Shown here: positions 34,424 to 43,580 of the stretch, piece by piece
How positions within the stretch are numbered: position 1 is the first letter of the stretch
How the letters are laid out: each line of letters begins with the position of its first letter
Translations under genes and position numbers: made by a program
Assembly: GCA_934778205.1 (NCBI GenBank)
Contig: CAKVOD010000002.1
Coordinates: 124,001-188,000, forward strand
Direction of reading: 5' to 3'
Source: an uncultured Clostridia bacterium
GTDB lineage: Bacteria; Bacillota; Clostridia; Christensenellales; UBA1242
Length of the DNA stretch: 64,000 bases
Notes under the pieces: generated by a model
Databases searched by the model: none
What the model was told of the DNA's origin: nothing
Seen by the model: the letters and a program-made list of their open reading frames with translations, nothing else

Positions 34424-34452
34424 TTGACAAAAACTTCAAAAAAATATAAAAT
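34424..34452 (+). promoter_or_regulatory. Candidate promoter of rny
   Basis: TTGACA and TAAAAT are spaced by 17 bases. A second -10-like TATAAT lies at 34478, overlapping the end of a palindrome, but it has no good -35 partner. Confidence 0.5.
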
Positions 34453-34459
34453 TTAGATG

Positions 34460-34479
34460 TACATATTTTAAAATATGTA
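34460..34479. promoter_or_regulatory. Perfect 20-bp palindrome upstream of rny (operator-like)
   Basis: TACATATTTTAAAATATGTA is an exact inverted repeat with no spacer. It lies between the candidate rny promoter and its ribosome site and overlaps a second TATAAT. Its form is that of a dimeric regulator's binding site; no regulator can be named. Confidence 0.5.
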
Positions 34480-34505
34480 TAATATTTGTAGGAGAAATAA
34501 TCGAT

Positions 34506-36098
34506 ATGTATATAGGAATGCTTTGTGGCATCAGTATCGGTGTTTTCTCATTAATTTTAATAATAATTGGTTGTTTGGCAATTGGGGTTACTGGCGGTTA
34601 TTTTCTTTATAAATTAATTGTCCAGAAAAAAATTGACAATGCTACTAAATCGGCAAAAAAAATTATTGAAGACGCCATTAATGATGCTAAGGCTCAAAAA
34701 AAGGAACTAATCATTGAAGCAAAAGACGAAATTTTTAAATTGAAAGCGGACACAGACCTTGAAATTAAGGAACGTCGCCAAGAAATTCAAAAAATGGAAG
34801 ACCGACTTTTGCAAAGAGAGGAATTTCAAAATAAAAAAGAGCAATATCTAGATCAAAAACTTAATCAAATAGAACAATTAAAAGAAAAACTTGATGAGCA
34901 AGAAAACTTGCTTATTGAAAAAGAAGAAAAAATTGATACAAAAGCCAACGACATAGTAACAGAACTTGAGCGTGTTGCTGGACTTTCGCAAGAACAAGCC
35001 AAAAATAATCTAATGGATATGGTTCGAGAAGATGCAAGAAAGGCTATTGCCGTTGAAATTAGAGATATGGAAGAAGAAGCAAAAGAAAGTGCAGAAAGAA
35101 AGGCTATTGATATTGTGACACAAGCAATTCAAAGATGCGCTACTGACCATACGGCTGAAATCACTGTTACATCAGTAAATATTCCAAATGAGGAAATGAA
35201 GGGCAGACTTATCGGTCGTGAAGGGCGAAACATTCGCGCACTTGAGGCGACAACAGGCATTGATTTGATTATTGATGACACGCCTGAAACAATTGTGCTT
35301 TCAAGTTTTGACCCCTTGAGGCGAGAAGTTGCTAAAAGAACAATTGAAAAACTAATGATGGATGGCAGAATACACCCAGCGAGAATAGAAGAAATGGTTG
35401 AAAAAGTCCGCAAGGATTTGGAAAACGAAATGAGACAAGTTGGGGAAGATGCTTCGTACGAGGCTAATGTACACGGATTGCATCCAGCGCTCACTATGTT
35501 GCTTGGCAGACTCAAATACAGAACAAGTTATAGTCAAAACGTTTTAATTCACTCAATTGAGGTATCTCATTTGGCTGCTATGATGGCATCTGAACTTGGT
35601 GTTGATGTTGAAACTGCAAAGCGCGGTGGATTACTTCACGACATTGGAAAGGCAATTGACCACGAGGTTGAAGGCACACATACTGAATTGGGCGTTCAAC
35701 TTGCACGAAAATACAAAGAAAACGAGGCCGTTATTCATTGTATTGAGGCACACCATGGAGATGTCCCGTTCCATTCTATTGAGGCGATATTAGTTCAAGT
35801 TGCTGACGCAATTTCAAGTTCTCGCCCGGGTGCAAGACGCGAAAGTCTTGAAAGTTACATCAAACGCGTGGAAAAACTTGAGGAAATTTCAAGTTCGTTT
35901 GTAGGCGTCGATAAAGCATATGCAATTCAAGCGGGACGTGAGGTCAGAGTCATAGTTAAACCAGAGGAAATCACAGATGAGCAAGCAATGTTTCTTGCAC
36001 AAGATATTGCTAAAAAAATTGAGGAAGAAGTTGACTATCCAGGGCAAATCAAAGTCAATGTTATTAGAGAATCGCGTTGCATAAATTATGCAAAATAA
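34506..36098 (+). CDS. rny: Ribonuclease Y
   Basis: RNase Y is a membrane-bound endoribonuclease that starts mRNA decay in many Bacillota. The 530-residue product has an N-terminal membrane helix (residues about 10-35), a long charged coiled coil (about 40-200), a KH domain (GRLIGREGRNIRALEATTGIDLIID, near 235) and an HD domain (HDIGKAIDHE near 377; IEAHHGDV near 417). Length and order are standard. GGAGAAATAATCGAT precedes the ATG. Confidence 0.96.
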   Translation: MYIGMLCGISIGVFSLILIIIGCLAIGVTGGYFLYKLIVQKKIDNATKSAKKIIEDAINDAKAQKKELIIEAKDEIFKLKADTDLEIKERRQEIQKMEDRLLQREEFQNKKEQYLDQKLNQIEQLKEKLDEQENLLIEKEEKIDTKANDIVTELERVAGLSQEQAKNNLMDMVREDARKAIAVEIRDMEEEAKESAERKAIDIVTQAIQRCATDHTAEITVTSVNIPNEEMKGRLIGREGRNIRALEATTGIDLIIDDTPETIVLSSFDPLRREVAKRTIEKLMMDGRIHPARIEEMVEKVRKDLENEMRQVGEDASYEANVHGLHPALTMLLGRLKYRTSYSQNVLIHSIEVSHLAAMMASELGVDVETAKRGGLLHDIGKAIDHEVEGTHTELGVQLARKYKENEAVIHCIEAHHGDVPFHSIEAILVQVADAISSSRPGARRESLESYIKRVEKLEEISSSFVGVDKAYAIQAGREVRVIVKPEEITDEQAMFLAQDIAKKIEEEVDYPGQIKVNVIRESRCINYAK

Positions 36099-36104
36099 AA
36101 AAAT

Positions 36105-36137
36105 ACACACTATCTATTTCAGATGGTGTGTTTTTTT
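36105..36137 (+). terminator. Terminator after rny
   Basis: A stem ACACACTATCT / AGATGGTGTGT with a five-base loop is followed by seven T residues. Confidence 0.9.
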
Positions 36138-36192
36138 GATGTGAAAGAGAAATATATTCTTATCACGCCAAATTTAATTGCAAAATGGCGCT

Positions 36193-36639
36193 CTAACAAA
36201 TAGTGTTGTTTTTCAATACTTCGCCACGCGCAAGTTCGTCACAAATATTGTTGTACATATCGTCTGCGTGCCCTTTGACTTTGTGCCAAACAATTTCGTG
36301 GTAGTCGTTATATTTAATCAATTTTTGCCACAAATCTTTGTTTAAAACTTCTTTCTTGTTAGAATTGCGCCAATTGTTCTTTTGCCACTTTGAAATCCAG
36401 TCGCTTGTGAAAGCATTATAAATATATGCTGAGTCAGTGTAGATATGCACCTTACAGCGTTCTTTCAATAAGTTCAAAGCAGACAAAACCGCTTGCAATT
36501 CCATTCTGTTGTTAGTAGTTTCAGGGACATAACCTGAAATTCTTTTTTCGACCCCTTTATATAGTAGAACTGCTCCCCAACCGCCAGGGCCAGGGTTATA
36601 AGAGCACGCGCCATCTGTGTAAATAGTTAATTCTTTCAT
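36193..36639 (-). CDS. rnhA: Ribonuclease HI
   Basis: RNase HI cleaves RNA in RNA-DNA hybrids. All catalytic residues are visible: D9 (YTDGA), E47 (NNRMELQA), D69 (YTDSAY), H124 (VKGHADD) and D134 (ICDELA). The 148-residue length equals the E. coli enzyme, and it lacks the N-terminal hybrid-binding domain found in many clostridial RNases H. No Shine-Dalgarno site precedes the ATG; a good promoter lies so close that the mRNA is probably leaderless. Confidence 0.96.
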   Translation of the reverse strand: MKELTIYTDGACSYNPGPGGWGAVLLYKGVEKRISGYVPETTNNRMELQAVLSALNLLKERCKVHIYTDSAYIYNAFTSDWISKWQKNNWRNSNKKEVLNKDLWQKLIKYNDYHEIVWHKVKGHADDMYNNICDELARGEVLKNNTIC

Positions 36640-36645
36640 AGATAC

Positions 36646-36674
36646 ATTATATCAAACAAATGCATTAAATACAA
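36646..36674 (-). promoter_or_regulatory. Promoter of rnhA (probably leaderless transcript)
   Basis: Reading the minus strand, TTGTAT and TATAAT are spaced by 17 bases with an extended -10 TGA. Only six bases separate the -10 box from the rnhA ATG, so transcription should begin at or next to the start codon. Confidence 0.65.
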
Positions 36675-37507
36675 TTAGATTTTTGTGTTTTAACAAAATT
36701 TACAAAGTTTTTATAAAATATTTTTTCAATATCACTTTCTTTGTAGCCTGCATTTTTGAAACATTTATATAAATTGCAAAAATCATTGTAATTTTTCAAT
36801 TTATGTGGAAGGTTTGTAGTTCCATAAAAATCACTGCCAAGACCTATAGATTCGCATCCAAACGCTTGAACAATAGCATCGATGATATAAAATATATCGA
36901 CATAAGTTGTTCGTTTTTTATTAGAGAAAAATTCTTGCACAAACGTGATTCCCAAAAATCCTTTTGATTCAAAAATTGCCTTGACTTGTTCAATGTCAAT
37001 ATTTCGTCGGTGTTCTTTGAATGCTGATACGCAAGTGTGTGAATTAAAAATAGGGTGCTTTATTAATTTGACCACATCCCAAAACGAACGTCTATTTAAG
37101 TGAGCAGTATCTATTAAAGTTTTATTCTCGTTTAGTACTTTGACAAGATTTTGTCCTTTTGTTGTCAACCCAGAAAAGCCAAATGCGCCCCCTGCAAATT
37201 TGTTGTCGTAGTTCCAAGTCAAGGAACACGAAAACGGGGCAAAATCAAGCAGTGGCTGAACTTTTTTTACAAAACCAATGTTTTCGAATGAAAAAATGCA
37301 ACTTTTTTTTAGATATAAATTGTCATTTACTCTGTTTCTTAGTTGTTTTGCAAGGCTAAAGTTTAATGGACTTGCATCATTAGAAAAAAGAATAGCGTTG
37401 CATAAAACAACATTATTCTTTTCAAACTCATCATTAAGTTTTGGTAAATCACATTTTTCGTTTGTCAAAAAGTCATTGTGAGCATCGCTTATTGCACAAC
37501 ATTGCAT
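36665..37507 (-). CDS. M19-family (renal dipeptidase-like) dipeptidase
   Basis: M19 dipeptidases are dizinc amidohydrolase-fold enzymes that cleave dipeptides, including ones with D-residues. Expected ligands are in order: H and D in DAHND (residues 8-12), E in FSFENIG (near 74), H in IDTAHLN (near 139), H in NSHTCVS (near 160), and D in GSDFYG (near 227). SLTWNYDNKFAGG is also typical. At 280 residues it is shorter than most members (about 310-370), with short loops. It starts within the stop of the ABC permease gene. Confidence 0.88.
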   Translation of the reverse strand: MQCCAISDAHNDFLTNEKCDLPKLNDEFEKNNVVLCNAILFSNDASPLNFSLAKQLRNRVNDNLYLKKSCIFSFENIGFVKKVQPLLDFAPFSCSLTWNYDNKFAGGAFGFSGLTTKGQNLVKVLNENKTLIDTAHLNRRSFWDVVKLIKHPIFNSHTCVSAFKEHRRNIDIEQVKAIFESKGFLGITFVQEFFSNKKRTTYVDIFYIIDAIVQAFGCESIGLGSDFYGTTNLPHKLKNYNDFCNLYKCFKNAGYKESDIEKIFYKNFVNFVKTQKSNCI

Positions 37508-39261
37508 TATTCAATATCCCTCTTATTGAAAATAATATATGTTGCCACAAGTAAAATTGCTACAAATACTCCCACAATTCCAAGCGAAAGGTAGAAGTTA
37601 CTATCAGGCTGAATAGGGCAAGAAAAGTCAAGTCCAAGTATGCTACCAGTTGTCGAAACATATTCGCCTCCGAGGTATCTAAATAAGTCGACATTAGCAA
37701 AAGGTAGATATCCATAAACGGCGCTATCGCCAAATAAATTTCCAAACAATGCTACAAAGATGTAAATCATTACTGAAATAATTACCGCTGCAACATTACT
37801 CTTAAAAGCGGTCGAAATAAATACAGCGAGAGTTGTATAAACAATTATTCTAACAAGTAGCAGGGCAAGGAAGATAAAGAACAATCCAGTTGCAGATATA
37901 GTTGTCGCGCTTTCGGCATTAAAAATCATTAGGACGGGTGCACTGTCAAGACCATACATACGTGCGCCGATGATAAACGTTGTGATTGTTCCTATTAAAA
38001 GGAAGATTACACCCATCAAGAATGTTCCCATTAGTTTTCCTGTTATAATTTTTGAACGACGATAAGGGCGAATAGCAAGCATTTTCATTGTTCCGCCAGT
38101 GACTTCACCTGAAATCATACCTGAACCTATTACAACACAAAAAATTATAATTATAAAACTCAAAAATTCCAGTGCATAATACATAAAGTCAAATGCGTTT
38201 GTTTTATAGTTAGAATTAGTATTTGATTGGAAAACATTTGCGTACTGATATGAATATGTTTCATTAGTAAAATAATAAATATTCCTTGTCAAATCTTCAT
38301 TTGTTTTGTATTTATTAAATTTAGACAATTCAGTATAACTCAAATTTGATAAATTTGAGGTGTTTTTAGTACCTACAATTTCTAGCAATATTTTGTCGTC
38401 GATAATGCTTGATACTTGATTTATCAACAACTTATAATTGTCACAAAGCGTCTTTATTTCATTTATTTTTTTCTCATTCAAGTTAATTTCTGCATCACTT
38501 GTAGCGCTTGTATATAATGAATTAATAGCATTTCCGATTGTAGTTTTTCTGTTGTTAGCAACATCATAATAATCAGTTTTGAGCGTTGTAATAGTTTTTT
38601 TATCAATATTTACATCTTCAATTTTTGAAATTAAGCCTGTTAGGTTTGGAATAAATTTGTGAGTATCAATTGTTTCAATGATATGCAAATGGTGCTCTTT
38701 ATTTTGTTCATCTCCGTCTATTGAAACAGTTAACAAAAAATCATTTAACGTGTTCAAAGTGATTTCGTTATTGCTTTTTGTGATAAGCAATTGCAGAAAA
38801 CTATTGTTGATAGTTTTGTAATTTTTATTCAAATCATTGATTTGTTTGGTAAGCTGATTCTTGATTGAAATCACGCTGTCCATTGAACCAGTATTCGAAA
38901 GGGCAGTTTTCCTTTGATAATCTTCAAATGTTGAATTGATATCGCTGATTGCATCGGTCAAATCTTTTTTGTTTATAAATGCACTCCCATTTTGCGAATA
39001 AAAATTCAGCATAGTAAGTACATTTGCAAAATCGTCATCGTATATTTTTTTGTGTTGATTGCTATTAAAATTATTGTAAACTTCTACAACGCTTTTGCCG
39101 TCAATGTTAGCGAAATTAGCAGAGTCAGCGCGTGGAGATGGGGCAAACATAAGTGCCGAAACGACAATTGCAAGCACAAAAAAGCCTGTCATCACAAATA
39201 TTGCTGGTCGAACAAAAATTTTATCCAATTCTCCGCGTGTTATCTTCCAAAATGAATTCAT
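37507..39261 (-). CDS. ABC-2 type transporter permease with large external loop
   Basis: The 584-residue protein has one membrane helix at the N terminus (residues about 18-40), a long polar region (about 45-340) rich in Asn, Asp, Thr and Lys with coiled-coil tendency, and about five further helices (from about 355 to the end). This is the ABC-2 exporter layout with an enlarged extracytoplasmic loop. GSGMISGEVTGGTMKMLAIRPYRRSKIITGK is the typical cytoplasmic coupling segment. Its start overlaps the ATPase gene by four bases, so the two form one exporter. The substrate is unknown. Confidence 0.85.
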   Translation of the reverse strand: MNSFWKITRGELDKIFVRPAIFVMTGFFVLAIVVSALMFAPSPRADSANFANIDGKSVVEVYNNFNSNQHKKIYDDDFANVLTMLNFYSQNGSAFINKKDLTDAISDINSTFEDYQRKTALSNTGSMDSVISIKNQLTKQINDLNKNYKTINNSFLQLLITKSNNEITLNTLNDFLLTVSIDGDEQNKEHHLHIIETIDTHKFIPNLTGLISKIEDVNIDKKTITTLKTDYYDVANNRKTTIGNAINSLYTSATSDAEINLNEKKINEIKTLCDNYKLLINQVSSIIDDKILLEIVGTKNTSNLSNLSYTELSKFNKYKTNEDLTRNIYYFTNETYSYQYANVFQSNTNSNYKTNAFDFMYYALEFLSFIIIIFCVVIGSGMISGEVTGGTMKMLAIRPYRRSKIITGKLMGTFLMGVIFLLIGTITTFIIGARMYGLDSAPVLMIFNAESATTISATGLFFIFLALLLVRIIVYTTLAVFISTAFKSNVAAVIISVMIYIFVALFGNLFGDSAVYGYLPFANVDLFRYLGGEYVSTTGSILGLDFSCPIQPDSNFYLSLGIVGVFVAILLVATYIIFNKRDIE

Positions 39262-40187
39262 AGATTATCTCCTAATTTGTTATCATTATTTACAATATCT
39301 AAGAACATTTGCTCCAAAGATTGTGTGACAGTATTGATTCCAAAAATAGGTATGTTTTTTGAAATCAAGAACTGTGTAATTTGCGGAATCTTACTTTCCT
39401 CAACATCACAAATTATATTAGAGCCTGCAAGTTCAACGTTGATACCAAATTTGTTCATCAATAGTTTTCCTGCAAAATTTGGATAATTTACCTTGATTGC
39501 TATTTTCTTTTTTGTTTTTTGTGCAACTTGATCAATTGAGCGAACTTGTTTTAATTGTCCGTTATCAATTATTGCAACTGTATTACAAAGCAATTCCATT
39601 TCTGACAAAATATGACTTGAAACAAGAATTGAAATTTTATTTGTTTTAGCAATTTTTTTCAAAAAATGTCTCATTTCCAAAATACCATTAGGGTCAAGCC
39701 CATTAGTTGGTTCGTCCAAAATTAGTATTTTTGGATTGTGCAAGAGTGCTTGTGCAATGCCGATACGTTGGCGCATACCGAGCGAATAGCTTTTGACCTT
39801 GTCATTGATGCGTTCTTTCAGACCAACAAGCCCAACGACCTCATCAATGCGTTCTTTCGTGATACCCTTATAAAGATTTGCATAATATTTCAAATTTTGT
39901 TTCCCCGACATATACGGATATAGGGTAGGGGTTTCAATGATTGCCCCTACATTAATAATCGCTTTTTCAAAATTGTTTTTGATTGAGTAACCACAAATTG
40001 TAATATCTCCAGATGTAATTTTTGCAAGCCCAGTAATCATTTTGATGATTGTTGTTTTGCCCGCGCCATTAGGTCCAAGCAAGCCAAAAATCTCGCCTTC
40101 GTAAACATCAAACGTAACATTGTCAACGGCAACACGCTGTTTGTATTTTTTAGTTAGATTTGAAACCGTCAAAACTTTATTAGCCAA
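39258..40187 (-). CDS. ABC transporter ATP-binding protein
   Basis: The 309-residue ATPase has Walker A GPNGAGKTT near residue 38, Q-loop region, signature YSLGMRQRIGIAQAL near 135, Walker B LILDEPTNGLDP near 155 and the switch His in SSHILSEMELL near 190. The C-terminal 85 residues form the extension usual in bacitracin- or Na+-export-type ATPases. It starts at TTG with GGAGGAATA upstream. Together with the following permease it is a drug-, peptide- or ion-type exporter of unknown substrate. Confidence 0.92.
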   Translation of the reverse strand: MANKVLTVSNLTKKYKQRVAVDNVTFDVYEGEIFGLLGPNGAGKTTIIKMITGLAKITSGDITICGYSIKNNFEKAIINVGAIIETPTLYPYMSGKQNLKYYANLYKGITKERIDEVVGLVGLKERINDKVKSYSLGMRQRIGIAQALLHNPKILILDEPTNGLDPNGILEMRHFLKKIAKTNKISILVSSHILSEMELLCNTVAIIDNGQLKQVRSIDQVAQKTKKKIAIKVNYPNFAGKLLMNKFGINVELAGSNIICDVEESKIPQITQFLISKNIPIFGINTVTQSLEQMFLDIVNNDNKLGDNL

Positions 40188-40306
40188 GAACTATTCCTCC
40201 ATTTTTTAAATTATACCATATTATTAAAAATTAGTAAAGAATTTATTTGTTTTTTGTTTTAATATTTCAAAAAATGTTGTATAATATACTTTAGAGAAAT
40301 GAAAAA

Positions 40307-41386
40307 ATGAAAACGTTAACAAAAAATGAATTTAAAGAATTATCCATAATTTTATTTACTATTTTATCAATAGTTTTTGGCATTTTTGCGCTTGCAATTG
40401 ACTGGAATTTGAGCTGGTGGGTGTGTTGGAGTGTTTTTGCTGTTTTTGTAATTCTTTCCAACGTAATGCTTTTAAGTTTTTATAAAAAATGGACAAAAGT
40501 TTTTAAGATATGTTTGGTAGCACTTGTTTGTTGCGGGATTTTTGCAATAGGATATGCTATTTGCTTTTATAATGGATGGCTAAAATATTTCGAAAGCTAT
40601 CAAGCAATAAAAGAGTTGATTTTGTCTGCTGGGATTTGGGGGCTTGTCGTATTTTTCTTAATTCAATTCGCACAAGTTATAGTTGCGCCTATTCCTGCAA
40701 TGGCTACAATACTTGCTGGCGTCGCCGTTTATGGACCATTGGTAGCATCACTAATAAGCACTGTTGCAATTCTTGTCGGTAGTTACGTTGCATTTTTTTT
40801 GGGGCGTGTATTTGGAAGAAAAATTGTTGTGTGGATTGCAGGCGAAGCGCAAACACAAAAATACAGTGACATTTTAAACAAAAAGGGGAGATATCTTTTA
40901 ATTTTGATGTTTATTTTTCCTGTATTTCCAGACGACTTGTTATGTTTGATTGCAGGAATTACGTCAATGTCGTTTAGATTCTTCTTCTTCGCCACATTGT
41001 TGACACGTCCGCTTGGTATTTTTGTCACTGCATACATTGGTAGCGGGCAATTGATTCCATATAGTGGTTGGGGCTTGTATGTTTGGCCGATATTGATTAT
41101 ACTTCTTATCGTTGCTTTTGTGATTTGTTGGAAATATCAAGACCAAATCGAAAAAATGTTTATGCAGAAATTTATAGGCTGGCGTAATAATATAGGTAAC
41201 ATTAAATTTAAAAAAAAGATTAGAAAATTTTTGAAAAACACAAATAATAAGGGAGTTTGCAAAAGCAATTTACATCTAAAGCTTAACTCAGTGGATACAT
41301 GTATCAAGCAATTAAAGTTTAATGCAAAATCGTCTAAAAACAAAACTAAACAAAAAAGCATAAAGAAAGAAAAGCAAAAAATATAA
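40307..41386 (+). CDS. VTT-domain (TVP38/TMEM64, DedA-related) membrane protein
   Basis: The 359-residue protein has about eight hydrophobic helices. The VTT/SNARE-associated core is present: VIVAPIPAMATILAGVAVYGPLVASLISTVAILVGSYVAFFLGRVFGR (near residues 125-172) and IFPVFPDDLLCLIAGITSMSFRFFFFATLLTRPLG (near 205-240). Such proteins act as lipid scramblases or affect membrane homeostasis. The last 60 residues are very rich in lysine, asparagine and serine and lie in the cytoplasm. A TATAAT lies 22 bases upstream. It converges with the PadR-like gene and shares its terminator. Confidence 0.88.
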   Translation: MKTLTKNEFKELSIILFTILSIVFGIFALAIDWNLSWWVCWSVFAVFVILSNVMLLSFYKKWTKVFKICLVALVCCGIFAIGYAICFYNGWLKYFESYQAIKELILSAGIWGLVVFFLIQFAQVIVAPIPAMATILAGVAVYGPLVASLISTVAILVGSYVAFFLGRVFGRKIVVWIAGEAQTQKYSDILNKKGRYLLILMFIFPVFPDDLLCLIAGITSMSFRFFFFATLLTRPLGIFVTAYIGSGQLIPYSGWGLYVWPILIILLIVAFVICWKYQDQIEKMFMQKFIGWRNNIGNIKFKKKIRKFLKNTNNKGVCKSNLHLKLNSVDTCIKQLKFNAKSSKNKTKQKSIKKEKQKI

Positions 41387-41388
41387 AA

Positions 41389-41425
41389 AAAAGAGAATGT
41401 AGTAAAAACCTACAATCTCTCTTTT
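41389..41425. terminator. Bidirectional terminator between the VTT and PadR-like genes
   Basis: AAAAGAGAATGTAG pairs with CTACAATCTCTCTTTT around a seven-base loop, with A-rich sequence on the left and T residues on the right, so it can stop transcription both ways. Confidence 0.75.
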
Positions 41426-43346
41426 AGACTTCTTCTCTAAATAGTTTAACTTTAAACATTGATGCTTTTACAAAATAATCAAAAATTATCATTAAAGATG
41501 ATGCAATAGGTATAACTATATATGGTGAATATCTAGCAAAGTTGTTTGCATTCATACCACTAATTATATTAATTGCAAGCGTCAATAGAATTATGGATAT
41601 TACGATGATTGAACGTGGTATCCATTCTTTTTTGATATTGCAAACAGGGATGCCGATTCTATCATTTCTTATCAAAAACAGTGCGCAAACAATAGGATAA
41701 AAAATTGACACGGCAAAAATTGAAAGCACCATAATTGATAATGAATTTTGTGTTTCAGGTGTTTTGTATACAAAAAATAGTATCAACAAAAGGGCAGTGA
41801 GCGAGCCAAAAGTGATTATTGATGTAAGCAAGTTTGTCCTATTGGCGTGCACATTGTTTGATTTTACTCGCGATTTACAACTGCTGTTGTAGACGGCTAT
41901 CTCTATTCCATTTTCCTCACAATCCAAAACAAATTCATTAAGCGTTTTAACTGGGGGTTCATAATCTTCATCATTTTCATTTTTGCATAAATCATTGCTA
42001 AAGAATATATCGATTTTTTTGTGTTGTGGACGTTCAATTTCTTTTAATGTATCTTTGTTGTACTTTGGCGGTGATGAGAAAAAATCATATTCAGAGTTTG
42101 AAAAATTGCTTTTTTTGAGGAATATATTGGCTTTGTATTTGTCCTCAACAACAACTTTATCTTTCATCAAATATTCGTTTATGTTTTTCTTAGTAACAGT
42201 GGCTTGCGGTTGTTGAGTTTGCTCCACGTTTGCTGTTTTGATTTGCGTGGAAACATCTAGATTGGCATTTTGTTGCATAGCAACACTATTGTTTGTAGAG
42301 AAGATTGACTCCATAGTTGTCGCTGGAGATTGATATTCATTTGCGCGTGGTTCTAAAATACTTATTTTTTGTTTTTCTTCATTAGATTTATTGTCGGCAA
42401 AATCATTTGAATATTCTTTTCCGTTCAATGCAGTTCTGTCAAAAATATCAACTTTTTTGCGTTCCATTTCTCTTTCATTGTAGTCATTGTCAATGTTATC
42501 ATTAGGAGTTCCAAAAAGGGTAGTTTTTGCAACATCTTTTTCAATCATATCGCCAAAAATACTGTCGTAATCAATATCATCGTTCTTGACCTCATTATTT
42601 GTTATAGTTGTGGGTCTATATAGTAGACTTAATGAGTCATCATGTGGTATAATTTCATCGTCGGACAAAAGTACTGCATCATTTTTATCATAAACTCGAT
42701 GATATGTTTCAGTGGGTTGCTCTGATGAATCTATAGAGTTTGAGTCGTTTGAAATAAAGTTTGTTGATGATGTGCTATCTTTTTTGTCAAAGTTTTGCAT
42801 TGGCAAGTTATCAGTATTGAGGGAGCCAGTATAATTCAAGTTTGTTGTGCTTGAAGAATTGCCAATTGCAGAATTCACTGCATCTAATTTTTCACTTGAA
42901 ATATAATCAAGAATTGAGTAATTAGGGATATCATTTTCAATGACTTTTGTTTCGTCTTCATCATTTTTTTCTTTTTTTGCTTCCTTTTCTGAGTGAGCAA
43001 TTGTATTGAAAAAATCAGGTTGTATTGCAAGGGACGAAGGGGAGTTGCTAACGCTTTTGCTTGGGATATTTTCGTATTGAGAAAAATCAAGCGGGTGCTC
43101 TTCCAAATATTGTCTACCTTTCTCGGTTAGGGCAGAATATCGACGTTTACCGCCGATTTCGCTGTTTTCCCAATATGATGTAATATAACCTTCAGACTCT
43201 AGTTTATGTAACGCACTGTAAAGGCTAGGAAGTTTAATATCTGTTTGACCATTTGTAAGAGTTTTTATTGCCTTTATGATTTGCAGTCCATATAAATTTT
43301 CCGATTTTAATGTGCATAGAATTATTGCACTTACTTTTCCGCGCAT
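41424..43346 (-). CDS. PadR-like DNA-binding domain fused to a long disordered linker and a membrane domain
   Basis: Residues 1-85 form a PadR winged helix (SAIILCTLKSENLYGLQI, LPSLYSALHKLESEGYI, KRRYSALTEKGRQYLEEH). Residues about 90-490 are a low-complexity linker rich in Asn, Asp, Ser and Thr. Residues about 510-640 contain four membrane helices. Ordinary PadR regulators are soluble and about 110-180 residues long. This 640-residue form would hold the DNA-binding domain on a tether at the membrane. AGAGGTAAAA precedes the ATG. A palindromic repeat and the divergent YgjP-like gene lie upstream. Target genes are unknown. Confidence 0.85.
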   Translation of the reverse strand: MRGKVSAIILCTLKSENLYGLQIIKAIKTLTNGQTDIKLPSLYSALHKLESEGYITSYWENSEIGGKRRYSALTEKGRQYLEEHPLDFSQYENIPSKSVSNSPSSLAIQPDFFNTIAHSEKEAKKEKNDEDETKVIENDIPNYSILDYISSEKLDAVNSAIGNSSSTTNLNYTGSLNTDNLPMQNFDKKDSTSSTNFISNDSNSIDSSEQPTETYHRVYDKNDAVLLSDDEIIPHDDSLSLLYRPTTITNNEVKNDDIDYDSIFGDMIEKDVAKTTLFGTPNDNIDNDYNEREMERKKVDIFDRTALNGKEYSNDFADNKSNEEKQKISILEPRANEYQSPATTMESIFSTNNSVAMQQNANLDVSTQIKTANVEQTQQPQATVTKKNINEYLMKDKVVVEDKYKANIFLKKSNFSNSEYDFFSSPPKYNKDTLKEIERPQHKKIDIFFSNDLCKNENDEDYEPPVKTLNEFVLDCEENGIEIAVYNSSCKSRVKSNNVHANRTNLLTSIITFGSLTALLLILFFVYKTPETQNSLSIMVLSIFAVSIFYPIVCALFLIRNDRIGIPVCNIKKEWIPRSIIVISIILLTLAINIISGMNANNFARYSPYIVIPIASSLMIIFDYFVKASMFKVKLFREEV

Positions 43347-43493
43347 TTTTACCTCTTTTTGTGACTAATTAATCAGGAATGTTACAACAAAATATTTGAT
43401 ATTTAAATAAAAAAGTATATAATTAATATAATTATATTTTACATTTTTTTATATTTTTTGTCAATAAATTACAACATATTTTATAAAAAAAAT

Positions 43494-43545
43494 AATACAC
43501 TATATATGGTGTATTCTAACTATATAATACACCATATATAGTATT
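43494..43545. repeat. Dispersed ~50-nt inverted repeat, copy 5
   Basis: Arms contain CACTATATATGGTGTATT and AATACACCATATATAG around a 10-base centre. Here the left arm carries the two extra bases, so this copy is in the opposite orientation to copies 2-4. It lies between divergent genes, 35 bases before the YgjP-like start codon. Confidence 0.85.
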
Positions 43546-43580
43546 TGATTGATATTTGACTTCAAAAAGGAATTAACAAT

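Noticed and set aside
36101..36131. Sixth copy of the palindromic repeat family (AATACACACTATCT...)
   Set aside because: It shares some bases with the family but is a simple short terminator stem with a T-tail and lacks the second arm unit.
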